Positions 12,201 to 24,200 of a stretch of DNA of 64,000 nucleotides are shown piece after piece (the stretch's first letter is position 1; the number at the start of each line of letters is the position of its first letter). The notes under the pieces are model-generated. The model saw only the letters and a list, made by a program, of their open reading frames with translations, was not told the DNA's origin and did not search any database. The position numbers were made by a program, and so were the translations under genes. Origin of the DNA: Argyresthia goedartella (Eukaryota > Arthropoda > Insecta > Lepidoptera > Argyresthiidae); contig OX463809.1 in assembly GCA_949825045.1 (NCBI GenBank), positions 2,817,501 through 2,881,500 of the forward strand, written 5' to 3'.

Positions 12201-15200
12201 GATAATTGGTTATCGGAATTTATTTACTACACAACAAAAGTAATTTTTCGAGTAGGTATATGATATAATCTCATGTAATTACTACTATACTACTTAATTT
12301 TGTCTTTTTGGCAGGGTTTTTTACTATATGCGCACATGACGGCGATTGAACACAATGTACTGGTAACACAGAAGCGTGACTTTGACGTTAGGGGAACCAA
12401 CCGATACTAGCGTCACTTCGACAGTTCCAACCCCATAGGGTAGCATGAATAATAAAATATTACCCATTAATGTCCCCACCGAGGGGCACAGGCCTTTACT
12501 CTTTATTATACCTTATTAATGGGTAAAGTGCAAAGCAAAACAAAAGAGATTTTTTACATTTATATTTACACAGAGGCACAATTTGAGCCCAAAATCAGCA
12601 AATTTTACTCGAACAATAAAACAATTCCTAGCTAAAACCTCCCGTCTCTCTCCCCACAGACAATACTATTCGTGCAAGACAAGGACAGCCACGCGGAGCT
12701 GTGGGAGGGCCCGCGCACTGGCTGCGCGGCGGCAGCGAGGCTGTTCGCGGTCGACGAGGCGCGTCCCGCTGAGGCGTTCCACAAGTTCATCAACAAGTAT
12801 GTGTTATGTACCCAACACTACCACATAGGTAGCGTCACGAGTGTCCTCATACGGAGAGACTGAGGCACAAGACCAGGTCAGCCACGCGGAGCTGTGGCAG
12901 GGCCCGCAGCTAGACTGTTCGCGGTCGACGAGGCGCGTCCCGCTGAGGCGTTCCACAAGTTCATCAACAAGTATGTGTTATGTACCCAACACTACCACAT
13001 AGGTAGCGTCACGAGTGTCCTCATACGGAGAGACTGAGGCACAAGACCAGGTCAGCCACGCGGAGCTGTGGCAGGGCCCGCAGCTAGACTGTTCGCGGTC
13101 GACGAGGCGCGTCCCGCTGAGGCGTTCCACAAGTTCATCAACAAGTATGTGTTATGTACCCAACACTACCACATAGGTAGCGTCACGAGTGTTCTCATAC
13201 GGAGAGACTGAGGCACAAGACCAGGTCAGCCACGCGGAGCTGTGGCAGGGCCCGCAGCTAGACTGTTCGCGGTCGACGAGGCGCGTCCCGCTGAGGCGTT
13301 CCACAAGTTCATCAACAAGTATGTGTTATGTACCCAACACTACCACATAGGTAGCGTCACGAGTTTCCTCATACGGAGAGACTGAGGCACAAGACCAGGT
13401 CAGCCACGCGGAGCTGTGGCAGGGCCCGCAGCTAGACTGTTCGCGGTCGACGAGGCGCGTCCCGCTGAGGCGTTCCACAAGTTCATCAACAAGTATGTGT
13501 TATGTACCCAACACTACCACATAGGTAGCGTCACGAGTGTTCTCATACGGAGAGACTGAGGCACAAGACCAGGTCAGCCACGCGGAGCTGTGGCAGGGCC
13601 CGCAGCTAGACTGTTCGCGGTCGACGAGGCGCGTCCCGCTGAGGCGTTCCACAACTTCATCAACAAGTATGTGTTATGTACCCAACACTACTACATAGGT
13701 AGCGTCACGAGTGTTCTCATACGGAGAGACTGAGGCACAAGACCAGGTCAGCCACGCGGAGCTGTGGCAGGGCCCGCAGCTAGACTGTTCGCGGTCGACG
13801 AGGCGCGTCCCGCTGAGGCGTTCCACAAGTTCATCAACAAGTATGTGTTATGTACCCAACACTACCACATAGGTAGCGTCACGAGTTTCCTCATACGGAG
13901 AGACTGAGGCACAAGACCAGGTCAGCCACGCGGAGCTGTGGCAGGGCCCGCAGCTAGACTGTTCGCGGTCGACGAGGCGCGTCCCGCTGAGGCGTTCCAC
14001 AAGTTCATCAACAAGTATGTGTTATGTACCCAACACTACCACATAGGTAGCGTCACGAGTGTTCTCATACGGAGAGACTGAGGCACAAGACCAGGTCAGC
14101 CACGCGGAGCTGTGGCAGGGCCCGCAGCTAGACTGTTCGCGGTCGACGAGGCGCGTCCCGCTGAGGCGTTCCACAACTTCATCAACAAGTATGTGTTATG
14201 TACCCAACACTACTACATAGGTAGCGTCACGAGTGTTCTCATACGGAGAGACTGAGGCACAAGACCAGGTCAGCCACGCGGAGCTGTGGCAGGGCCCGCA
14301 GCTAGACTGTTCGCGGTCGACGAGGCGCGTCCCGCTGAGGCGTTCCACAAGTTCATCAACAAGTATGTGTTATGTACCCAACACTACCACATAGGTAGCG
14401 TCACGAGTGTTCTCATACGGAGAGACTGAGGCACAAGACCAGGTCAGCCCCGCGGAGCTGTGGCAGGGCCTGCAGCTAGACTGTTCGCGGTCGACGAGGC
14501 GCGTGACGGCTGGCATTCCTTTAAAAAGTTCCTCCTTTTTCCGGATTGATAGGTTACCATATAAGAGCACCTGTAAATATTAGTTCGCCTATGTAAAAAC
14601 CAGTACATTAGTTCCCATAGATTAAATTATCTCATTTAGTCATTGAAGCATTGTCGTAGGCCAAAAATTAGGTTTAACTTTTCAAATACTGTGAGTACAA
14701 GTCTATTCAAGGTTAACTTGAAAATAAAAACTTATAAATTGCCATAGCAATTTGTAAGTTGTATATTTATGAATGCATAAAACAAACTTAACTAACTGAC
14801 TAAAAGTGAGCCTAATTGTGCCTCTGCCACCCCGTTCAGGAAAAGGCGTGACGTGACGTGACGTTCCGCCGCTTTAGTGTCGACACACTGACCTTAAGTT
14901 TATAAAACTTATTATATTTCGTACATAGGTACCAGTGCAGTATTTAATATTTATTTTGAGAGTGCCACTCACTGCCGCCGCGTCCCGCTGAGGCGTTCCA
15001 CAAGTTTATCAACAAGTATGTGTTTTGAACTGATTATATTATAGCCAACACTACAATAACAATAATTGCGTCATGGCTATTCCCATACGCGGTGGCAGAG
15101 GTACAAAACTCTTGTCTTGTCAGCCACATGGAGCCGTGGAGTTTATCTACAAGTTTATACACGAAAGTAACTGGCTTGATGTGGGCAGCTACCCTTTATA

Positions 15201-18200
15201 GGTAGAGGCGTAACTACACACACTCAAAAACTGAACACAATAAAAAACAAAATACTAAACAAATAAACCGCCCCAGGACATGCGCGACCCAAAGGTCCCA
15301 ATCCACCCATCACACTGGCGGCATTACCGCGCCGCACGGCCACAGATCCTTTGGATCAGGAACGCTCTGGAAAGAGTGTCAAGGGCGTAAATACAATACA
15401 TTGAACGTTCCAGAACGCTCCTCGCCTCGAAGCCTTCCATCCTCTGGTACCACAGCGACTGCGCCCCCGACCCCGCCGCCCACGCGTCGGTCCGCGCGGC
15501 GCTGCAGGCTGCCGGGCCGGCCTCGCAGCGGGCGGACCCACAGAGGGCGCTGCACTTCATGCGTGCGATCAAGGTATTGAAATCTTTATCTAAATATAAT
15601 ACGGTATTTGACAAGGTAGTCCAATAAATCTAGAAACGTGTCTCAAGCTAAACCAATTTCAATAAAAACGTTTGACAATATCAGAATTGTGTATTTCCAT
15701 GACTATGACGTCACACAGCGTGTTTCATAGAACTCGTGAATAAAATCACCGTTTAGACAGTTCCTAAGAGTATCTATGTTGGCTAGCAGTCAAATACTGG
15801 ATTGGACATTGGGCTAGGTAGACGAACAAATGCAAAACAGATGTCGGTATCAGAATTGTATGTTTCTAGCAGTTATATTTTATGGACGTGCCTGATCTGA
15901 AATGACCTGCCAAAAGTTATAAACCAGAATTGTGTATTATTTGCAGACGATATCTCTCTACTTACTACATGCGATAGTGATTTTAACCTAACTGCGAAAC
16001 TCACCTCCATCTTAAATATAGTAACTGACTGGATGCTAGATCACAACCTTCAAATCAATTACTCAAAAACTAAAATACCTAATGGCCTTTTACCCCCACC
16101 AAAAGAAACCTCTTGCCATAAACCTTACTTACAATAATATGTCAATACAAACCGTAAATGAATTTAATCTATTAGGCATAGATATAGATACCCATGTTAA
16201 CTGGAAAAATCATATTCAAAAAATTCACATGAAATTATCACGCTTCTGTTACGCTCTAAGAGAAATAAAAGAATCCACTGACTTTTCCTCTGCGCTAGCC
16301 ATGTATTACGCTTATGCGTATGCATGGCTAAGTTATGGTGTTACACTATGGGGAAACAGCGTCGATGCACCTCGACTATTTACAATGCAAAAAAAGCTAA
16401 TCCGAATCATATTTAACTTAAAGCAAACAGATAGTTGTCGACCCTTTTTTCAAAAACATAAACTCCTTACCCTCCCTTCAATTTATATTTTGGAACTATG
16501 TAAATTCGTCCGGAAATACAATCATTTTTTCAATCGCCGTGAGCAAATGAATCAAAAAAATTTGAGACATAAGAACAGACTTCATTTACCATATTCAAGG
16601 TTAAAACTACACTCTTCCAGTCCATATATTATGGCAATAAAAGTTTATAATAAACTACCGAAATCATTGACAAATGAACCAAAAGATAGCATTTTCTTTA
16701 AAAAACTAAAACTAATGTTAATAAATAAAAGCTGCTATACGTTATTAGATTATTTAAGTGATAGCCTACAAAAATAAATTAGCTGCCTTCTCCCTCCCTG
16801 TGTTGCTGTGCCCGTAAGGGTCCATAATGTGAGACAATTTATTATAATTATTAAGACCAAATGTACCATTATGGAATGCAAATAAACTATTGAGTATTGA
16901 CGTAATTTTGTGTAAAAAAAGACCAAAGGACATTGTTAAATAGACGTTGGATGACTGCCCCCGCGATGTAATGGCCTTCTACCTAGCGATAATTCTGAAT
17001 GGCTGAATATCAGTATATCATCAAATGCAAATACATATATTTTATTTACTAAATTATTGCATTATTAAACTTAAGCCTGTGTCGTGGTGGCCATACATTC
17101 AAGACATTTTCAAGTTAGACTATCAGTGGAGTTATCTGTAGAAAGGATTTAAATAATAAACAAGTATGATTAAGTATTAGATAAAAATAAATCAAACAAG
17201 TAAGAATTTGAAAGAAAAATAAAAAAAGCAACAAAACTTCAATTATCCATACACCAACGACTCTTATACATATAAATATAAGTTTATATTACCTGTAAAT
17301 TGATGTACATATACAATTGCACAGTTCTGAAAGTAAAATCGTAAACGCATGTGAGAAAAATTGATTATTTATTTACAGAGTCGGTAAATATTAAAAAAGT
17401 AGCACAAACACGTAAAAACTATAAATCTCTATCAATATTATGTACCTACACAAACTTCAAGGTTTAATGAAGGTTAATAACCGTTTTCGCAAGCCTAATG
17501 ACCATCGTGTTTGCATATTTGGGCTTAAATATAGCTAGTTTCTATGTAATACTTTGAACGTTCAAGCTTGTCTGAGTCTGACCGACGTAATGCTGACGTT
17601 TTCGTTGGAAAATGCCCCGGGGAAAATAAAGCAACAAACTATTAATAATTTCATAGAAGTTCTACAAAATAAGTAGAGACGCAGTAATTTATGAATTAAA
17701 ATGCTATAAGAAGTCTTTGTACATTGCTGAGGCAGTCGTTTAGCCATCTCCTTTGAATTCGATGTATCGTGAAGTGTATGTTTACTGACGAACAAAACTA
17801 ACGTTTTGACAACTCATAAAAGCATTTAGTTGACTACCTTGTCCAACAGCCAATTCTGTAAAACGACAATGTGACGTTGTACCACAGATGCTGGTGTTGA
17901 ACTGTGACGTTGTACCACAGATGCTGGTGTTGAACTATTAAACGACAATGTGACGTTGTACCACAGATGCTGGTGTTGAACTATTAAACGACAATGTGAC
18001 GTTGTACCACAGATGCTGGTGTTGAACTATTAAACGACAATGTGACGTTGTACCACAGATGCTGGTGTCGAACTATTAAACGACAATGTGACGTTGTACC
18101 ACAGATGCTGGTGTTGAACTATTAAAACATATTTTTAGTGCATGGGAAGAATCAAAAGATGTCATTGTTGTCTTCTGTGACCTTTCTAAAGCATTTGACT

Positions 18201-21200
18201 GTGTAGATCATGAAACTTAACTGTTAAAACTGGAACACTAGTATTAAAAATGGAACTTTTGAGTTCTTATTTGGATAATATAATTCAGAAGTTTCCGATT
18301 AACAGAACAAAATCATTAGGATCTCGTGTGAAAATTAGCGTGCCTCAAGGTTCCATATTAGGTCTTTTTCTTATTTTTGGTCTATATTAATAATTGATTT
18401 AATAACAAGGTTCAGAATTTGTCAAAGATTGTGTTATTTGCTGATGATACATACATCTCTTATATTTAAAGTAGATTGACATATACAGAACTATGACGAA
18501 GTAAATAACGCTCTTGGACAACTTCATAATTGGTTTACTGTTAACAATCTAGTGCTTAATGCGAAAAAAACTCAATGTATAAAATTCACTTTGCCTAATG
18601 TTAATAATATGTTAATAATATAATAATGTTAAGTTAACTGCTACATAACATATTTGTATGATATGACTCCCTCCCTGTAAACCTTTTTTCGCCAATAATT
18701 TTGGCAAATACATTGTTAAATTGCTCCACAGTATTATTAGTCACAAATATTATTTGTCCAAAATAAGACTTTCTGCTTTGTGCGCAGAAGTATTGAAAAA
18801 TGTAAAATATACACTGACGAGCAATGAAAAAGTTCCACCCACAAAATGGCGACAAACACCCATCCAATTTTTTAAAACATTTAATTTAAAATTTGAACAC
18901 AATATTGACGTTTTTACTTCGTAATATTCTGATGCGCTGTTAAATGTACTTCAATATTGCAGACGGCGTCATTAAGCTAACCTTTCCCGTTTAGGAGTAA
19001 TTTGGTGCTATCTCACTGGACTGAAGGCTGACCTTTAGTTCCACTTTTCTCGCAAACGCGACACAGAAAGACACACGACTTCACACGCGTGAATCTTTCC
19101 AAATCCATTTTCATCGGATGTACGTAACCCTAAAATGTAAAAACTGACCTTTCTGGTTTATATCTTCACACGCAAATTATGCACGCATTCTCATCTTATG
19201 TATATTAGTACAATGTGGGTAACAGTTTAGGAAGTATGTGACTTTGTTTTGGTTTGATTTATAGAAAAAATTGGTACTGACTAATTTCCTTAACACATCA
19301 AATTATTTTATTCGTTTTGAACACAGGTTATATCACATTGCTGTCACATTAATAACTTAATTAAATAATTAATGTTATTAAATAGTACGCTATATACAAC
19401 CAAATCCAAAAAGTACAATATCTCAGGATCATGAAGTCCAGTAAACATAAGACGAATCAAAAGAGTAGCAGGGAGACCAAGTCTTTATTGGACTTGTTCT
19501 CCCTGCTACTCTTTTGATCCCAAAATCATAGAAGATCAATCACTTTATAGAAGAAGAAGAAGAAGAAACACATAGAAGAAAAAACACCAGAAACTACTGG
19601 GGCGATTACACGACACGTTGGAGACACGCACACACTGTCAACTTACACACCCATGAATATCGCAGCCACCGCCGGACGCCGAGCGCTCGCAGAGCGACAG
19701 CGATAGTTTCTTCAAATACCTAATTTTCAAAAGTCTCTCCGCACGCATTTCCTCTTAAACAATGATGTTATATTAAATAATAAAAACTTATAGTGTAATG
19801 ATAGTACAGTTTTCCTGGGGATAACACTTGACTAGAAACTACAATCGGTCCTCACATTACATCTTTATCGGGAAGACTAAGTTCAGCTGCATATGCTGTG
19901 AGACAAATCAGACAGCTGACGGATGTAGCTACGGTGAGACTTGTTTACTTTAGTTATTTCCACAGCATTATGTCCTATGAAATTCTGCTTTTGGGCCGAG
20001 CTGCTGATGTTGACTCAATTTTTTTCTACAAAAAAGGGCTTATTTATTTATAACCTCCGCAGTCGTGACTCCCTGGCGAACTTTTCGAAGAAATAGGCCG
20101 TGTTGCAGTGTACAAGTTTATTGCGCCGCTTCTTCTCCGCTGCCGCTGGTAGTAGTTTTTCTTGCATTATATGTATAGATTCAAATGACATTCAATAAGT
20201 GTTCGTAAGAATCTATTTTGAAATGAATATTTTGAAGTTTGATACCAACTCCAAAAATTATTCGGCTGGGATTAACCCAGGGTCCTTTCGCTTTATTGTC
20301 ATCAGATCGACTAAATACAGGAAAACATATGGTTGCTCTAGGTTTACCTGAAAGTTAATCAAAGATCCGGCCGGGCTCAAGATTGTTTACGTATTATCAC
20401 CAATCAGCCTATATTCATCAAAGATCAGGCCGGGCTCAAGATTGTTTACTTATTATCACCAATCAGCCTATATTCATCAAAGATCCGGCCGGGCTCAAGA
20501 TTGTTTACTTATTATCACCAATCAGCCTATATTCATCAAAAATCCGGCCGGGCTCAAGATTGTTTACGTATTATCACCAATCAGCCTATATTCATCAAAG
20601 ATCCGGCCGGGCTCAAGATTGTTTACTTATTATCACCAATCAGCCTATATTCATCAAAGATCCGGCCGGGCTCAAGATTGTTTACGTATTATCACCAATC
20701 AGCCTATATTCATCAAAGATCCGGCCGGGCTCAAGATTGTTTACTTATTATCACCAATCAGCCTATATTCATCAAAGATCCGGCCGGGCTCAAGATTGTT
20801 TACGTATTATCACCAATCAGCCTATATTCATCAAAGATCCGGCCGGGCTCAAGATTGTTTACTTATTATCACCAATCAGCCTATATTCATCAAAGATCCG
20901 GCCGGGCTCAAGATTGTTTACGTATTATCACCAATCAGCCTATATTCATCAAAGATCCGGCCGGGCTCAAGATTGTTTACGTATTATCACCAATCAGCCT
21001 ATATTCATCAAAGATCCGGCCGGTCTCAAGATTGTTTACTTATTATCACCAATCAGCCTATATTCATCAAAGATCCGGCCGGGCTCAAGATTGTTTACTT
21101 ATTATCACCAATCAGCCTATATTCATCAAAGATCCGGCCGGGCTCAAGATTGTTTACTTATTATCACCAATCAGCCTATATTCATCAAAGATCCGGCCGG

Positions 21201-24200
21201 GCTCAAGATTGTTTACTTATTATCACCAATCAGCCTATATTCATCAAAGATCCGGCCGGGCTCAAGATTGTTTACTTATTATTACCAATCAGCCTATATT
21301 CATCAAAGATCCGGCCGGGCTCAAGATTGTTTACGTATTATCACCAATCAGCCTATATTCATCAAAGATCCGGCCGGGCTCAAGATTGTTTACTTATTAT
21401 CACCAATCAGCCTATATTCATCAAAGATCCGGCCGGGCTCAAGATTGTTTACGTATTATCACCAATCAGCCTATATTCATCAAAGATCCGGCTGGGCTCA
21501 AGATTGTTTACTTATTATCACCAATCAGCCTATATTCATCAAAGATCCGGCCGGGCTCAAGATTGTTTACGTATTATCACCAATCAGCCTATATTCATCA
21601 AAGATCCGGCCGGGCTCAAGATTGTTTACTTATTATCACCAATCAGCCTATATTCATCAAAGATCCGGCCGGGCTCAAGATTGTTTACGTATTATCACCA
21701 ATCAGCCTATATTCATCAAAGATCAGGCCGGGCTCAAGATTGTTTACTTATTATCACCAATCAGCCTATATTCATCAAATATCCGGCCGGGCTCAAGATT
21801 GTTTACTTATTATCACCAATCAGCCTATATTCATCAAAGATCCGGCCGGGCTCAAGATTGTTTACTAATTATCACCAATCAGCCTATATTCACCAAAGAT
21901 CCGGCCGGGCTCAAGATTGTTTACGTATTATCACCAATCAGCCTATATTCATCAAAGATCCGGCCGGGCTCAAGATTGTTTACTTATTATCACCAATCAG
22001 CCTATATTCATCAAAGATCCGGCCGGGCTCAAGATTGTTTACTTATTATCACCAATCAGCCTATATTCATCAAAAATCCGGCCGGGCTCAAGATTGTTTA
22101 CGTATTATCACCAATCAGCCTATATTCATCAAAGATCCGGCCGGGCTCAAGATTGTTTACTTATTATTACCAATCAGCCTATATTCATCAAAGATCCGGC
22201 CGGGCTCAAGATTGTTTACTTATTATCACCAATCAGCCTATATTCATCAAAGATCCGGCCGGGCTCAAGATTGTTTACTTATTATCACCAATCAGCCTAT
22301 ATTCATCAAAGATCCGGCCGGGCTCAAGATTGTTTACTTATTATCACCAATCAGCCTATATTCATCAAAGATCCGGCCGGGCTCAAGATTGTTTACTTAT
22401 TATCACCAATCAGCCTATATTCATCAAAGATCCGGCCGGGCTCAAGATTGTTTACTTATTATCACCAATCAGCCTATATTCATCAAAGATCCGGCCGGGC
22501 TCAAGATTGTTTACTTTTTATCACCAATCAGCCTATATTCATCAAAGATCCGGCCGGGCTCAAGATTGTTTACTTATTATCACCAATCAGCCTATATTCA
22601 TCAAAGATCCGGCCGGGCTCAAGATTGTTTACTTATTATCACCAATCAGCCTATATTCATCAAAGATCCGGCCGGGCTCAAGATTGTTTACTTATTATCA
22701 CCAATCAGCCTATATTCATCAAAGATCCGGCCGGGCTCAAGATTGTTTACGTATTATCACCAATCAGCCTATATTCATCAAAGATCCGGCCGGGCTCAAG
22801 ATTGTTTACTTATTATCACCAATCAGCCTATATTCATCAAAGATCCGGCCGGGCTCAAGATTGTTTACGTATTATCACCAATCAGCCTATATTCATCAAA
22901 GATCAGGCCGGGCTCAAGATTGTTTACTTATTATCACCAATCAGCCTATATTCATCAAAGATCCGGCCGGGCTCAAGATTGTTTACTTATTATCACCAAT
23001 CAGCCTATATTCATCAAAGATCCGGCCGGGCTCAAGATTGTTTACGTATTATCACCAATCAGCCTATATTCATCAAAGATCCGGCCGGGCTCAAGATTGT
23101 TTACTTATTATCACCAATCAGCCTATATTCATCAAAGATCCGGCCGGGCTCAAGATTGTTTACTTATTATCACCAATCAGCCTATATTCATCAAAGATCC
23201 GGCCGGGCTCAAGATTGTTTACTTATTATCACCAATCAGCCTATATTCATCAAAGATCCGGCCGGGCTCAAGATTGTTTACTTATTATCACCAATCAGCC
23301 TATATTCATCAAAGATCCGGCCGGGCTCAAGATTGTTTACTTATTATCACCAATCAGCCTATATTCATCAAAGATCCGGCCGGGCTCAAGATTGTTTACT
23401 TATTATCACCAATCAGCCTATATTCATCAAAGATCCGGCCGGGCTCAAGATTGTTTACTTATTATCACCAATCAGCCTATATTCATCGAAGATCCGGCCG
23501 GGCTCAAGATTGTTTACTTATTATCACCAATCAGCCTATATTCATCAAAGATCCGGCCGGGCTCAAGATTGTTTACTTATTATCACCAATCAGCCTATAT
23601 TCATCAAAGATCCGGCCGGGCTCAAGATTGTTTACTTATTATCACCAATCAGCCTATATTCATCAAAGATCCGGCCGGGCTCAAGATTGTTTACTTATTA
23701 TCACCAATCAGCCTATATTCATCAAAGATCCGGCCGGGCTCAAGATTGTTTACTTATTATCACCAATCAGCCTATATTCATCAAAGATCCGGCCGGGCTC
23801 AAGATTGTTTACTTATTATCACCAATCAGCCTGTATTCATCAAAGATCCGGCCGGGCTCAAGATTGTTTACTTATTATCACCAATCAGCCTATATTCATC
23901 AAAGATCCGGCCGGGCTCAAGATTGTTTACTTATTATCACCAATCAGCCTATATTCATCAAAGATCCGGCCGGGCTCAAGATTGTTTACTTATTATCACC
24001 AATCAGCCTATATTCATCAAAGATCCGGCCGGGCTCAAGATTGTTTACTTATTATCACCAATCAGCCTATATTCATCAAAGATCCGGCCGGGCTCAAGAT
24101 TGTTTACTTATTATCACCAATCAGCCTATATTCATCAAAGATCCGGCCGGGCTCAAGATTGTTTACGTATTATCACCAATCAGCCTATATTCATCAAAGA

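Noticed and set aside
12583..12863. Small + frames around XPNPEP3 exon 4
   Set aside because: One is the exon itself running into its intron; the other is a shadow in a shifted frame.
15275..15413. Upstream extension of XPNPEP3 exon 5 to an acceptor near 15275 (CGCCCCAG)
   Set aside because: Its phase gives an unrelated peptide, while the acceptor at 15413 joins in frame to the conserved SILWYHSD segment.
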